A DNA stretch of 64,000 bases from Lactococcus termiticola (GCF_003116835.1 NZ_BFFO01000002.1:1-64000), one strand, 5' to 3'; counted from the stretch's first letter, positions 44,814 through 55,064 are shown. A program made the numbers and translations. Notes: generated by a model not told the origin, from the letters alone.

Positions 44814-46775
44814 ATGTTAACATTCAAACTTGCAAAAAGAAATCTACAAGCGGCCTTCAAGAGTTTTGCTCCCTTCTTGATGGCGACCGTGACCATGTTT
44901 GTCCTCCTTTTTGTGACAGCAGCCATCGCCATGTCGCCAAGTGTCAAGCAACTCAAAGGGGGAGAGGCGGTCAGCACACTGATGACCTTCTCGATGATTA
45001 TCCTGGCAGTCTTTGGAGCTATGATTCTGGTCTACAGCTACCGCTTTCTCCAGCTTCAGCGTCTGAGGGAGTTTGGCCTCTATGACATCCTCGGTTTTGG
45101 AAAGCCCCAGATTGCCATGGTCAGCTTTTGGGAGCTGATTCTGAGCTACCTGGCGACCCTCGTCGTCGGCATCCTTGCCGGTCTCGCACTGTCGAAGTTT
45201 CTCTTCCTGATTTTTGTCAATATCATCGGTGGCAATTACTTTAATCTGGTCATCAATCCGACGGTTATCGGTCTAGTCGCCTTTATCTTCCTGGTCTACT
45301 TCCTGATTCTTTTCCTGGTCGGAAGCTGGATCATCTACCGCTCATCTAGCCTTGACCTGTTGCATGAGTCATCAAAAGGCGAAAAAGAGCCTAAAGGGAA
45401 TATCATTTTGGCCCTTGTCGGCCTGATTTTCCTGGGCGTTGGCTATTATTTGGCCCTCTCGGTCGACAATCCAATCAAGGCCATCACGACCTTCTTCTTC
45501 GCCGTCCTTGCGGTCATTATTGGGACCTATCTCTTCTACATCGCCGTGACAGTCTGGTATCTCCGCTGGCGGAAAAAGCGGGCTTCCTACTATCAGCCAC
45601 AAAACTTCATCAATATCAGTAGCATGCTCTATCGGATGAAGCAAAACGCCGTAGGCCTTGCCAATATCACAGTCCTTTTGACCATGACCCTGGTGACGCT
45701 TGCGGTGACGGTTGGTATCTTTGCTGGGACGACGGCTTCAGTCAACAAGCAGTATCCTAGGGAAGGGCAGGTTGTTGCCCCTCAAGATATTAGCCGGGAG
45801 GTCTTGACTCAAAAGGTCAAAGAGACAGCAGAAAAACTGAATGTCCCTATTGGCAATCTGGCAACGATTCAAGCCAGTGTAAACACCTTCCAGGCTGAGC
45901 GGAACAGTGATAGCTTGAAGCTCAAGCAAGTCGAAGGAATAACCCTGGGCAAGGGCGTGATCAGCTTCCAGATGACCACTGTCAAAGACCTTGAGGCCAT
46001 GGGGATTGAGGCACCAACTGGCCTCCTGCCAAATCAAGTCTATGCCTATGACTTATCGGGCAAACCAACAGAAAATCTGAAGCAAATCGACTATTTTGGT
46101 CAAGAGCTGACCGTCAAAGATCATCTGTCTTCGCTTAGAAACTGGCCTCAGCCAGCAAGCTTCTCAGAGGCCGCCCTTCTGGTCTTTGCTGATGATGCGA
46201 GCCTCAAGGCAACAGAAGCAGCCGGCAAAAAGAATGATGTTGACGGCTTGTCTTATGCACAGACCATCGCAATCTTTGATATGCCAAAGGATAAGAACGA
46301 AGCCTTTGACAAGGCCATTACCAATCAGACGGATGGTATTGGGTTCGCTGGCAGACAGCAAGAGCTCGATCAGAGCCGTGCCTTCGTCGGTGGCTTCCTC
46401 TTCATCGGCTTTGTCCTCGGCATTAGCTTTATCCTGGGTGCCGCCCTGATCATTTACTACAAACAGCTGGCTGAAGGCTACCAGGATAAGAAGGCCTTCA
46501 AGACCCTCCAGGAGCTTGGTCTCTCTCAAAAAGAGGTCCACAAGACGATTGCCGGCCAGGTCCGGATGGTCTTCTTCCTGCCAGTGGTCATTGCAGCCAT
46601 CCACTTTGCCTTTGCCTACCGGATGCTGTCTAAGCTGATCAACATCTTTAGTGTCAATGATCCGCTTTTGATTATCGGTGTTAGTGGACTCGTGCTGGTC
46701 GTGATTCTGGTCCTCTACGCCTTGATCTACAAGTCTACTAGTCGCATCTACTATCAAATTGTAAAACGTAAATAA
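44814..46775 (+). CDS. BceB-type ABC transporter permease
   Basis: This 653-residue permease has the BceB layout: ten hydrophobic segments with two FtsX-like blocks (about 50-180 and 520-650) and a large extracellular domain of about 200 residues between segments 7 and 8 (about 320-510), which usually senses bacitracin-like or lantibiotic lipid II binders. No BceRS-type two-component pair is adjacent, so any sensor must be elsewhere. Confidence 0.9.
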   Translation: MLTFKLAKRNLQAAFKSFAPFLMATVTMFVLLFVTAAIAMSPSVKQLKGGEAVSTLMTFSMIILAVFGAMILVYSYRFLQLQRLREFGLYDILGFGKPQIAMVSFWELILSYLATLVVGILAGLALSKFLFLIFVNIIGGNYFNLVINPTVIGLVAFIFLVYFLILFLVGSWIIYRSSSLDLLHESSKGEKEPKGNIILALVGLIFLGVGYYLALSVDNPIKAITTFFFAVLAVIIGTYLFYIAVTVWYLRWRKKRASYYQPQNFINISSMLYRMKQNAVGLANITVLLTMTLVTLAVTVGIFAGTTASVNKQYPREGQVVAPQDISREVLTQKVKETAEKLNVPIGNLATIQASVNTFQAERNSDSLKLKQVEGITLGKGVISFQMTTVKDLEAMGIEAPTGLLPNQVYAYDLSGKPTENLKQIDYFGQELTVKDHLSSLRNWPQPASFSEAALLVFADDASLKATEAAGKKNDVDGLSYAQTIAIFDMPKDKNEAFDKAITNQTDGIGFAGRQQELDQSRAFVGGFLFIGFVLGISFILGAALIIYYKQLAEGYQDKKAFKTLQELGLSQKEVHKTIAGQVRMVFFLPVVIAAIHFAFAYRMLSKLINIFSVNDPLLIIGVSGLVLVVILVLYALIYKSTSRIYYQIVKRK

Positions 46776-46776
46776 G

Positions 46777-46798
46777 AAAGGGCCCAGGCCCTTTTTTT
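46777..46798 (+). terminator. Terminator of the yxeA-bceAB unit
   Basis: AAAGGGCC and GGCCCTTT form a perfect hairpin followed by T-rich sequence. Confidence 0.9.
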
Positions 46799-46826
46799 GA
46801 TGACATTTTTAGAAAAACGCCGGCTA

Positions 46827-46835
46827 TGTTATAAT
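46827..46835 (+). promoter_or_regulatory. Extended -10 promoter of aroD
   Basis: ATGTTATAAT (TGnTATAAT) lies 28 bp before the aroD ATG. Confidence 0.65.
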
Positions 46836-46862
46836 GAAAGAAAAATGAGAAAGGAGGCAAGC

Positions 46863-47555
46863 ATGTATCAGTCTAAAATTGTCGTGCCTATTATGCCAAA
46901 GTGTCTTAAAGATTTAGAAGCCTTAGAGGCTCAGGCTTTTAGTGGGGCAGACATCATTGAATGGCGGGCTGACTACCTGCCGTCAGGGCAGATTCTTGAG
47001 GCGGCCCCTATTTTTCTGGAGAAGTTTCAGGCCTATGAGACCCTCGTGACCATCCGGACCCGCAAGGAAGGTGGCGAGCTAGAGATTGATGAGCAGGATT
47101 ATATCAGGCTCTTGCATGAAATCAATAAGTTGGGGCCGAGTTATCTGGACGTCGAGTATTTCACACATGAGCGGGCTTTTGGTAGCCTCCGGGACCTGAA
47201 AGATAAGATTGTCTTGTCTTATCATAATTTCCAGGAGATGCCGACGGATTTTACAGAGCGTTTATTTAAGATGGAGCGGGAGAAGACGGCCTTTGTCAAG
47301 ATGGCTGTCATGCCCCAGCAGGAGTGCGATGTCTTGGACATCATGCAGATTACCCGAGACATGACCCTCGAGTACGGCCAGAAATTTATCACGGTTGGCA
47401 TGGGCGAGCTGGGTAAGCTTTCAAGGATTTCAGGCTACCTGACCGGTAATGCCTGGACCTTTGCCAGCCTTGAGGAGGCCAGTGCTCCGGGCCAGTTGAG
47501 TCTGAAGGACACGGCCTATATTCTTGATTTATTAGAAAAAAACGTTCGGCTTTGA
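46863..47555 (+). CDS. aroD: AroD, type I 3-dehydroquinate dehydratase
   Basis: AroD dehydrates 3-dehydroquinate in the shikimate pathway through a Schiff base. The catalytic His lies in LSYHNFQEMP and the Schiff-base Lys in FVKMAVMP. The start was set at 46863 because AAGGAGGC precedes it; upstream in-frame ATGs overlap the promoter. It has 230 residues, normal for the type I enzyme. Confidence 0.93.
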   Translation: MYQSKIVVPIMPKCLKDLEALEAQAFSGADIIEWRADYLPSGQILEAAPIFLEKFQAYETLVTIRTRKEGGELEIDEQDYIRLLHEINKLGPSYLDVEYFTHERAFGSLRDLKDKIVLSYHNFQEMPTDFTERLFKMEREKTAFVKMAVMPQQECDVLDIMQITRDMTLEYGQKFITVGMGELGKLSRISGYLTGNAWTFASLEEASAPGQLSLKDTAYILDLLEKNVRL

Positions 47556-47568
47556 CGGACGTTTTTTC
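47536..47568 (+). terminator. Terminator of aroD
   Basis: AAAAAACGT.CG and CG.ACGTTTTTT form a hairpin that overlaps the aroD stop codon and a PurBox-like site on the minus strand (47541-47553). Confidence 0.8.
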
Positions 47569-47592
47569 CTTGCTCAGGATTTTTTTTAGTCG

Positions 47593-47605
47593 ATTTCCGA
47601 AGAAG
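47593..47605 (+). promoter_or_regulatory. Degenerate PurBox before purB
   Basis: ATTTCCGAAGAAG matches the PurBox at 11 of 13 positions. A second, inverted match with two mismatches lies at 47541-47553, 52 bp away, the same spacing as in purF and purH. The -10 (TATAAT 47620-47625) is not in the usual register, so function is uncertain. Confidence 0.4.
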
Positions 47606-47619
47606 GCGGACGGACATGT

Positions 47620-47625
47620 TATAAT
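47620..47625 (+). promoter_or_regulatory. -10 of the purB promoter
   Basis: TGTTATAAT extended -10, 25 bp before the purB GTG. Confidence 0.65.
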
Positions 47626-47650
47626 TAGGTAAAAGAAAAGGAGACAACTC

Positions 47651-48949
47651 GTGGTTATCAATCGTTACGCTCGTCCTGAAATGACGAAAATCTGGTCTGA
47701 AGAAAACAAGTATCAAGCCTGGCTTGAGGTCGAAATCCTGGCGGATGAGGCCTGGGCAGAGCTCGGCGAAATTCCCAAAGAAGATGTGGCGAAAATCCGT
47801 GCCAATGCGGGCTTTAGTGTCGACCGCATCCTGGAAATCGAGCAGGAAACACGGCACGACGTGGTGGCCTTTACCCGTGCGGTTTCAGAGACCCTGGGCG
47901 AAGAACGCAAGTGGGTCCACTACGGTCTGACTTCGACCGACGTGGTCGACACTGCCTATGGCTACCTCTACAAGCAGGCCAATGACATCCTCCGTCAGGA
48001 CCTGAAAAACTTCCTGGAGATCATCGGCAATAAGGCTCGTGAACATAAGTACACGGTCATGATGGGCCGGACTCACGGCGTCCATGCTGAACCTACAACC
48101 TTTGGCTTGAAACTTGCGACCTGGTATTCAGAAATGAAACGCAATATCGAGCGTTTTGAACGGGCTGCTGCCGGCGTAGAAGCAGGTAAAATCTCTGGTG
48201 CCGTTGGGACATTTGCCAACATTCCTCCATTTGTGGAGAAATATGTGACAGAAAAACTCGGCACCCGGGCCCAGGAAATCTCTACCCAGGTCCTGCCTCG
48301 TGACCTCCACGCTGAGTACTTCTCAACGCTGGCCTTGATCGCCACATCTATCGAGCGGATGGCAACAGAAATCCGAGGCCTGCAAAAATCTGAGCAACGT
48401 GAAGTCGAAGAGTTCTTTGCCAAGGGACAAAAGGGGAGCTCAGCCATGCCTCATAAACGGAATCCGATTGGCTCAGAAAACATGACAGGCCTTGCCCGTG
48501 TCATTAGAGGTCATGCTTTGACGGCCTTTGAAGATGTTGCCCTCTGGCATGAACGAGATATTAGTCACTCTTCAGCAGAGCGGATCATCGCACCAGACAC
48601 GACCGAGCTTCTGGACTACATGCTCAATCGTTTTGGTAATATCGTCAAAAATTTGACGGTCTTTCCTGAAAACATGCTCCGCAATATGAACGAGGCCACT
48701 TTTGGATTGATCTACAGCCAGCATGTCATGCTGCTCTTGATAGAAAAAGGGATGACCCGTGAAGCAGCCTATGACCTGGTTCAGCCACTGACCGCCCAGT
48801 CTTGGGATGAGCAAATCATGTTCCGGCCATTGGTTGAATCGAGTGCCGAGGTTCGAGAATACCTGAGCGATGAGGATATTGCCGCCGCCTTTGATTATCA
48901 CTACCATCTGAAGCGGGTGGATGAGATTTTTGAGCGGGTTGGATTGTAA
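47651..48949 (+). CDS. purB: PurB, adenylosuccinate lyase
   Basis: PurB acts twice in purine synthesis: SAICAR to AICAR and adenylosuccinate to AMP. The family signature [16 protein letters not shown] with the catalytic Ser is near residue 262, and [14 protein letters not shown] holds the acid His. The start is GTG at 47651 with AAAGGAGAC upstream. It has 432 residues. Confidence 0.96.
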   Translation: MVINRYARPEMTKIWSEENKYQAWLEVEILADEAWAELGEIPKEDVAKIRANAGFSVDRILEIEQETRHDVVAFTRAVSETLGEERKWVHYGLTSTDVVDTAYGYLYKQANDILRQDLKNFLEIIGNKAREHKYTVMMGRTHGVHAEPTTFGLKLATWYSEMKRNIERFERAAAGVEAGKISGAVGTFANIPPFVEKYVTEKLGTRAQEISTQVLPRDLHAEYFSTLALIATSIERMATEIRGLQKSEQREVEEFFAKGQKGSSAMPHKRNPIGSENMTGLARVIRGHALTAFEDVALWHERDISHSSAERIIAPDTTELLDYMLNRFGNIVKNLTVFPENMLRNMNEATFGLIYSQHVMLLLIEKGMTREAAYDLVQPLTAQSWDEQIMFRPLVESSAEVREYLSDEDIAAAFDYHYHLKRVDEIFERVGL

Positions 48950-48956
48950 GAGAAAT

Positions 48957-48985
48957 AAAGCTGTTCCTAAGGGACGGCTTTTTTA
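48957..48985 (+). terminator. Terminator of purB
   Basis: AAGC.GT.CC and GGAC.GCTT hairpin followed by T6. Confidence 0.8.
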
Positions 48986-49078
48986 AGTCCAATCAAATAA
49001 AAAAATCAAATCTAAAATTGTACTTAAATGAGTGTTTGATTAAAGAAAGATGTCATATAATTAAATAAAGGAGGTAAC

Positions 49079-50977
49079 ATGATTGACTATGACCTAGACA
49101 TTATGCTCTTTTCAAAGCATCGCCTTTGGAAGAAGGAAAGGGCCCTAGAGCTACTAGAGCTTTCTGAGTCAAGTTTCATCTCTAAAATGAAGAAGCTGAA
49201 TGAAAAGCTCGGAGAGCTGGCATTGACCTATGAAGATGGGCTTATCTCAGTTCCAAAAATGGAAGAGGATTTTGAAAGCATCCGTTTTGAAATTGATGCT
49301 AGAAGCTTTAGCCTTCAAGAGCTCGACAGACAGGCAGTGATTTTTTTATTGATTTATAGTCGAAAGGCAGTCTTTTCTACGGATTATCTCATCCAGACTT
49401 TGGGCGTGAGTAAGAACACGGTATTATCAGACCTCAAAAAGCTGAGGCAGGCTATTGCGATGGGTGCTTATCCGCTAGAGCTGGTCTCATCAAGGACGAG
49501 GGGCTTTTATTTAGAGGGCGAGGAACTGGAGCTCAGAAGACTGGTCTGGCATTATCTTCAGCAATTATCTGACGACAAGGCCTATTATGTCCTTTCCAGT
49601 TTTCTTAATAAAGAGGATGCTCTACATATCTATAAGGTCAAGAAAGTCCTCGATGGACATCTGGCGAGGCTAGAAGTCAGCTTGGTCTATAGTCGCTATA
49701 TTCCCTGCCTTTTCTACTTTGCCCTGACCTCAGATGCCAATGAAAATCTTTTATTAGGCATGTCAGATGGGACGAGTCCCAGCCTGAAAGAAGACTTTCT
49801 TTACCGGATGGCCTTTGACATCATGCAAAATCTGATGCGGCTGACAGCCAATGACTTTGAGGATTTTACCACGACCTTTAACAGTCTCCTCCTTCATCTG
49901 GGGCCAGCTTACTATCGTTTGAAAGGAGGCTTTGAGCTTCAAAATAGCCTGCTTGAACGCATCAAAAAGGATTACAGTGAGCTATTTCGTCTGATGCCTA
50001 ATATTTTAGAGGCCTTAGAAGCGAAAACTGGAAAAATTAGCGAAGGTGAGCTGGCCTACTTCGTCGTCTTGTTTGGTGGAGAAATCTATAAGGAAAAATA
50101 TGCTTCTGGAAAACTGAGGGCGATTGTCCTTTGTCTCAACGGCATCAGCTCCAGTCTTATCCTAAAGAAACGTCTGGAAAGTCTCTTTCCCAATATCGAA
50201 TTTATCTTATCAACTTCACTTTCAAATTTGGAAATGCTAGATAAGGCCAGCTATGACATTATCTTCTCAAGTGTCCCTGTCTACTCAGAAAAGCGAGTCT
50301 ATCTGGTTTCAAGCCTGCCTTCAGCTCAAGAAGAAAGCGAGCTTTATAATCAGGTCATGCAGGACTACGAGCTGCCAGGCTACTTCATGCCAGAGGCAGA
50401 GAAAATCTATAAGGCCATCCTGCCTTATATCGACCTCAAAGCTTCTGTAAGCAAGAAGGAGCTGATCAATGTCATTAATAAAAAATTAAAACATCCCAGA
50501 AAAGAAAAGGAGAACTATCAACCTATGTTATCAGAGTTATTAAGGGCTGAGCATATCAGGTTCACAAATGAGAAATTAGACTGGCAGTCAGCCATCCGTA
50601 AGGCGGCAGAGCCCCTGCTCGATAGCCAGGCCATCGAAGCTTCTTATCCTGAAGCAATCATCAGCCGGGTATCAGAATATGGTCCTTATATTGACTTAGG
50701 CTTAGGAATCGCCCTCCCCCATGCGAGGCCTGAAGATGGGGTCAATAAGTTGGGGATGACCTTCCTCAAATGTGAAGAAGAGGTCCTGCTCAATGACGAT
50801 CCTACCCACAAGATTCAAGTCTTTATCCTGCTTGCAGCGGTTGATAATGAGAGCCATCTTAGAGCCCTCTCAAGCCTAACTCAAATCCTGTCTGATAAAG
50901 AAGAGCTTGAGGCCTTAAAGGCAGCAAGCACCGTAGAAGAAGTCCAAAAAGTATTATCCACTAAGGAGGAAAAATAA
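49079..50977 (+). CDS. PRD-domain PTS transcriptional regulator (BglG/MtlR type)
   Basis: This 632-residue transcription activator is controlled by PTS phosphorylation. In order: N-terminal HTH pair (about 10-130, with LIQTLGVSKNTVLSDLKKL), PRD-like helical region (about 160-340), EIIB-like domain with Cys in IVLCLNGISSS (near 352) and a C-terminal EIIA domain with His in GLGIALPHARPEDG (near 545). It lies directly before the PTS genes it probably controls: the stop is followed at once by the EIIB start. GGAGGTAAC precedes the ATG. Confidence 0.88.
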   Translation: MIDYDLDIMLFSKHRLWKKERALELLELSESSFISKMKKLNEKLGELALTYEDGLISVPKMEEDFESIRFEIDARSFSLQELDRQAVIFLLIYSRKAVFSTDYLIQTLGVSKNTVLSDLKKLRQAIAMGAYPLELVSSRTRGFYLEGEELELRRLVWHYLQQLSDDKAYYVLSSFLNKEDALHIYKVKKVLDGHLARLEVSLVYSRYIPCLFYFALTSDANENLLLGMSDGTSPSLKEDFLYRMAFDIMQNLMRLTANDFEDFTTTFNSLLLHLGPAYYRLKGGFELQNSLLERIKKDYSELFRLMPNILEALEAKTGKISEGELAYFVVLFGGEIYKEKYASGKLRAIVLCLNGISSSLILKKRLESLFPNIEFILSTSLSNLEMLDKASYDIIFSSVPVYSEKRVYLVSSLPSAQEESELYNQVMQDYELPGYFMPEAEKIYKAILPYIDLKASVSKKELINVINKKLKHPRKEKENYQPMLSELLRAEHIRFTNEKLDWQSAIRKAAEPLLDSQAIEASYPEAIISRVSEYGPYIDLGLGIALPHARPEDGVNKLGMTFLKCEEEVLLNDDPTHKIQVFILLAAVDNESHLRALSSLTQILSDKEELEALKAASTVEEVQKVLSTKEEK

Positions 50978-51277
50978 ATGAAATTTGTATGTGTATGCCA
51001 ATCCGGTCTCGGAACGAGCTTTATGGTTCAGATGAATCTCGAGGCTCTCTTAAAAGAAGAAGGCGTGACTGAAGAAATCACAATCGACCACATGGACGTC
51101 GGTTCAGCAACAGCCGATGCAGCAGACTACTTTTTTGTCGAAGCAACACTGACGCAAGCCCTCTCCAACTTGCCTGAAGATCGTATTGTTCCCTTGTCGA
51201 CCATTATTGATAAGGAAGTCGCCCGTGAAGCACTTAACTCGGTGCTTGATAAAGAAAATATTGCTTATAACAAATAA
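50978..51277 (+). CDS. PTS EIIB, ascorbate (UlaB) type
   Basis: This 99-residue phosphotransfer protein has the phosphorylated Cys7 in the loop CQSGLGTS, the pattern of UlaB/SgaB. It passes phosphate from the EIIA domain (probably the C-terminal domain of the preceding regulator or a separate EIIA) to the sugar on EIIC. It abuts the regulator stop without a gap. Confidence 0.88.
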   Translation: MKFVCVCQSGLGTSFMVQMNLEALLKEEGVTEEITIDHMDVGSATADAADYFFVEATLTQALSNLPEDRIVPLSTIIDKEVAREALNSVLDKENIAYNK

Positions 51278-51296
51278 AATATAGGAGAACAACATC

Positions 51297-52670
51297 ATGA
51301 ATGGATTTTTGAATTTTATTGTTTCCTTTGCGACCACGCCGGCCTTGCTGGTCGGTATCATCGCAATGCTGGGACTGATCTTACAAAAGAAGCCTGCTAC
51401 CGCTGTCATCCAAGGGGGCGTGAAGACCTTTGCTGGTTTCCTCGTCCTGACAGGTGGGGCTGGTATCTTGGTCAACTCACTGACCCCATTTTCAGCCATG
51501 TTTCAGCATGTCTTTGCGGTTAAGGGGCTTGTCCCTTCAAATGAGGCGGTTGTCGCCCTGGCCCTGGTTAAATTTGGGACGCCAGCGGCCTTGATCATGC
51601 TGGTTGGCTTTATTGTTAATATTATCTTGGCCCGGATTACCCGCTTTAAATACATCTTCCTGACCGGTCAAGCCATGCTCTATGTCTCAACTATGGCGGC
51701 AGTCGTCCTGGCGGCAGCAGGTCTTGGGACTTCCTGGGTGACTATCCTACTCGGTGGGATCTTTGAAGGAACCCTCTTGACGATTACGCCAGCTTTGACC
51801 CAACGTTACATGCGTAAAATCACAGGCAATGACGGTGTTGCTATGGGTCACACCGGAAATATGGGCTATGCCCTCTCTGGTTGGTTGGGCGAAAAGTTCG
51901 GTAATAAAGACCCGGAAAAATCGACTGAAAAACTGAATATTCCAAAGAGCCTCGGTTTTTTGCGGGACTCTACCGTCTCTATCTCATTGGTCATGATGGT
52001 GGTTTACATTATCTTGGCCTTGCTGGCTGGTCCTCATTTTGTAGAATCTAGTGAGCTCTCTAACGGAACAAACTATATTGTCTATGCCATTGTTCAAGCT
52101 GGGACCTTTGCGGCAGGCTTCGTGGTCGTCCTTCAAGGGGTCCGGATGATCTTGGCTGAAATCATCCCAGCCTTCCAAGGGATTGCCCAAAAGCTGGTGC
52201 CAAATTCTAAACCAGCCCTAGATGTGCCGATTGTCTTCCCTTATGCGCCTAATGCTGTATTGATTGGTTTCTTCGTCTCATTTGTAGTCGGCGTGCTTTC
52301 GATGCTTGCTATGATTGGCCTTCATACGACAGTCATCATTCCTGGGATTGTCGGTATCTTCTTCTGTGGTGGTGCCGCTGGTGTTTATGGGAATGCCTTT
52401 GGTGGCCTGCGTGGTGCGATTATCGGCTCTATCGTTAATGGCTTGATCCTCGCCTGGGGCCCACTCCTGATCATGCCGGCCCTGGGTAGCTTTGGTGCAG
52501 GGGCAGCCTCTACCTTTGCTGACTCTGACTATATTGTCTCAGGCGGCTTGCTTGGCTTAACCTCTAAGGCGGGCAGTCCTGCTTTGATTGCTCTGATCAT
52601 CGGCTTCCTGGTCATCGTGCTCATCTTGAATGCCATCTTAAATGCGCGTGACAAGGCAAAAGAAAAATAA
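51297..52670 (+). CDS. PTS EIIC, ascorbate (UlaA) type
   Basis: This 457-residue membrane permease of the UlaA/SgaT family has about eleven hydrophobic segments; the family blocks ALTQRYMRKITGNDGVAMGHTG and the C-terminal FCGGAAGVYGNAFGGLRGAI are visible. Substrate assignment to ascorbate is by family only: none of ulaG, ulaD, ulaE or ulaF is nearby, only a transketolase. Confidence 0.87.
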   Translation: MNGFLNFIVSFATTPALLVGIIAMLGLILQKKPATAVIQGGVKTFAGFLVLTGGAGILVNSLTPFSAMFQHVFAVKGLVPSNEAVVALALVKFGTPAALIMLVGFIVNIILARITRFKYIFLTGQAMLYVSTMAAVVLAAAGLGTSWVTILLGGIFEGTLLTITPALTQRYMRKITGNDGVAMGHTGNMGYALSGWLGEKFGNKDPEKSTEKLNIPKSLGFLRDSTVSISLVMMVVYIILALLAGPHFVESSELSNGTNYIVYAIVQAGTFAAGFVVVLQGVRMILAEIIPAFQGIAQKLVPNSKPALDVPIVFPYAPNAVLIGFFVSFVVGVLSMLAMIGLHTTVIIPGIVGIFFCGGAAGVYGNAFGGLRGAIIGSIVNGLILAWGPLLIMPALGSFGAGAASTFADSDYIVSGGLLGLTSKAGSPALIALIIGFLVIVLILNAILNARDKAKEK

Positions 52671-52757
52671 ATCCTGAAAAAGGCTGGACTGATCGATGAA
52701 AAAAGAAAAAAAGATACATTTTTTTCTCGAAAGCAGTAAAGCCTTTTCATAATGTGA

Positions 52758-52763
52758 TATAAT
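52758..52763 (+). promoter_or_regulatory. -10 of the tkt promoter
   Basis: TATAAT, 34 bp before the tkt ATG. The gap after the EIIC gene has no clear terminator, so tkt may also be read from upstream. Confidence 0.5.
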
Positions 52764-52797
52764 ATGAACTATAAAATAAAAATAATGGAGAAAATCT

Positions 52798-54777
52798 ATG
52801 TTTGACAACACCGATCAACTGGCTGTAAACACCATCCGTACGCTTTCTATGGATGCCATCCAGAAGGCAAATTCTGGTCACCCAGGTCTTCCTCTGGGTG
52901 CGGCGCCAATGGCCTATGTCCTCTTTAGCAAGTTCATGAATGTGAACCCTGCCACAGGCCGCAAATGGTCTAACCGTGACCGCTTTGTTCTTTCTGCAGG
53001 GCACGGCTCAGCCCTCCTCTATGGCCTCCTTCATTTGTCAGGCTATCAGGTCAGCATGGAAGATTTGAAAAACTTCCGTCAATGGGAATCTAAAACACCA
53101 GGTCACCCAGAAGTGGATTGGACAGATGGCGTTGAAGCGACCACAGGACCACTTGGTCAGGGGATTGCGAACGCTGTCGGAATGGCTATGGCTGAAGCGC
53201 ATCTGGCGGCCCAATACAACAAGCCAGGTTTCGACATTGTCGACCACTATACCTACGCTTTGAACGGCGACGGCGACCTGATGGAAGGCGTTTCTCAAGA
53301 AGCTGCTTCACTCGCCGGTAAACTCGGTCTTGGCAAACTTATCCTCTTTTATGATAGCAATGACATCTCGCTTGACGGTGACCTTCACAAGGCTTTTATC
53401 GATGATGTTCAAAAACGTTTTGAAAGCTATGGCTGGCAACATCTTTTGGTCAAAGATGGCAATAATTTGGAAGAAATTACAGCGGCTGTAGAGGCGGCTA
53501 AGGCTGATACAAGCCGCCCTACCATTATCGAAGTCAAGACGATTATTGGTTTTGGTGCTGAAAAGCAGGGGACTTCCGCTGTTCACGGTGCCCCACTGGG
53601 TGCTGACGGCATTAAATTTGCTAAAGCTTCTTACGGTTGGGACTATCCTGACTTTACAGTTCCTGAAGAAGTGGAAGAACGCTTCCAAGAAAGCATCCAA
53701 TCACGTGGTGCAGAAGCTCAAAAGGCCTGGGACGAGCTCTTCAGCAAATATGCCACAGAATACCCAGCCCTGGCTGAGCAATATGAAAAAGCCTTTTCTG
53801 GCGAAACCCCTGAACTTGACATTCCAAAATACGAAGTTGACCCTACAGGGAAGGCTTCTCGCGTGACTTCTCAAGAGACCATCCAACACTTGTCAGCTCA
53901 AATGCCAAACCTTTGGGGAGGTTCAGCTGACTTATCAGCCTCAAATAACACCATGGCCAAGGAAGAATCTGACTTCATGCCAGACAACTACAAGGGCCGT
54001 AATATTTGGTTTGGTGTCCGTGAGTTTGCCATGGGAGCCATCATGAACGGGATTGCCCTCCACGGCGGCACACGTGTCTATGGCGGAACATTCTTCGTCT
54101 TCAGTAACTACATGCTTCCAGCTGTCCGCATGGCTGCCTTGCAAGAATTGCCAACGACTTATGTTTGGACCCATGACTCGATTGCCGTTGGTGAAGATGG
54201 TCCAACTCACGAACCTGTAGAACAGCTCGCCAGCGTACGCTCAATGCCAAATCTTGACGTGATTCGTCCAGCAGATGGTAATGAAGTCATTGCCGCATGG
54301 CGTCGTGCAGTAAATTCTAAGAAACGTCCTACAGCGCTTGTCTTGACCCGTCAAAACTTGCCAGTCTTGGAAGGCACCAAAGAACTTGCTGAAGAAGGTC
54401 TCAACCATGGGGCTTACATCATTTCTAAAGAAGAAGGTCAGCTTGAAGGCATCATCATCGCTACAGGTTCTGAAGTCGCCCTTGCCCTTGAAGCTAAGAA
54501 AGAACTCGGCGCTGGTGTCCGTGTCGTTTCGATGCCATCAATGAACCTCTTTGACGAGCAATCAGATGCTTATAGAGAAGAAATCCTGCCTAAGGCTGTC
54601 CGTCGTCGTCTGGCTGTCGAAGCCGGCACAAGCTTTGGCTGGGCAAAATATGTCGGCCTTGACGGTGCAACAGTAACCGTTGATAAATGGGGTGCATCTG
54701 CTCCAGCCTCTAAGGTCTTGCCAGCATATGGCTTCACTAAGGAAAACGTCATTGCTAAATACAAGGAGCTTGACTAA
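52798..54777 (+). CDS. tkt: Transketolase
   Basis: Thiamine-diphosphate enzyme of the pentose phosphate pathway exchanging two-carbon units. The TPP motif is [18 protein letters not shown] near residue 154, the active-site region [16 protein letters not shown] near 62, and [20 protein letters not shown] near 468. At 659 residues it is full length. Codon use is moderately biased, consistent with good expression. The position after the PTS fits pentose-type catabolism. Confidence 0.95.
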   Translation: MFDNTDQLAVNTIRTLSMDAIQKANSGHPGLPLGAAPMAYVLFSKFMNVNPATGRKWSNRDRFVLSAGHGSALLYGLLHLSGYQVSMEDLKNFRQWESKTPGHPEVDWTDGVEATTGPLGQGIANAVGMAMAEAHLAAQYNKPGFDIVDHYTYALNGDGDLMEGVSQEAASLAGKLGLGKLILFYDSNDISLDGDLHKAFIDDVQKRFESYGWQHLLVKDGNNLEEITAAVEAAKADTSRPTIIEVKTIIGFGAEKQGTSAVHGAPLGADGIKFAKASYGWDYPDFTVPEEVEERFQESIQSRGAEAQKAWDELFSKYATEYPALAEQYEKAFSGETPELDIPKYEVDPTGKASRVTSQETIQHLSAQMPNLWGGSADLSASNNTMAKEESDFMPDNYKGRNIWFGVREFAMGAIMNGIALHGGTRVYGGTFFVFSNYMLPAVRMAALQELPTTYVWTHDSIAVGEDGPTHEPVEQLASVRSMPNLDVIRPADGNEVIAAWRRAVNSKKRPTALVLTRQNLPVLEGTKELAEEGLNHGAYIISKEEGQLEGIIIATGSEVALALEAKKELGAGVRVVSMPSMNLFDEQSDAYREEILPKAVRRRLAVEAGTSFGWAKYVGLDGATVTVDKWGASAPASKVLPAYGFTKENVIAKYKELD

Positions 54778-55031
54778 TGATCGGCGTCCTTTTAGCAATC
54801 ATCTCTGGCATCGCCGCCATCTGGAACTTTGGGAATCTTCACAGTAGCCTTTTAGCGATTGTGACCCTCATCATTGCCATAGCTGGCGTCGTCCTCTATC
54901 AGGGCCGCCGGAGCCGTAGAAACTATAGTAATCATGTCACGAGGATTTTCACCCTGCCTTTTGCTATCTGTATTCTTTCACTTGTAGGGAATGTTGCAGT
55001 GGCAGCAGCTGTGATTTTCCATCTGACTTAA
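54777..55031 (+). CDS. Small membrane protein after tkt
   Basis: This 84-residue unknown has three hydrophobic helices (about 3-20, 24-41, 58-82) and a basic turn GRRSRRNYSNH between the second and third. The ATG shares a base with the tkt stop (TAATG). It is probably co-translated with tkt. I do not recognise the family. Confidence 0.65.
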   Translation: MIGVLLAIISGIAAIWNFGNLHSSLLAIVTLIIAIAGVVLYQGRRSRRNYSNHVTRIFTLPFAICILSLVGNVAVAAAVIFHLT

Positions 55032-55064
55032 AGAAAAACTTCGTCAAGCCTGGCGGAGTTTTTT
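55031..55064 (+). terminator. Terminator after the tkt unit
   Basis: AACT.CG and CG.AGTT hairpin followed by T6. Confidence 0.75.

Noticed and set aside
46866-47555. Shikimate operon with aroC
   Set aside because: aroC (42.0 kb) and aroD (46.9 kb) are separated by the BceAB module and by two terminators, so they are not co-transcribed.
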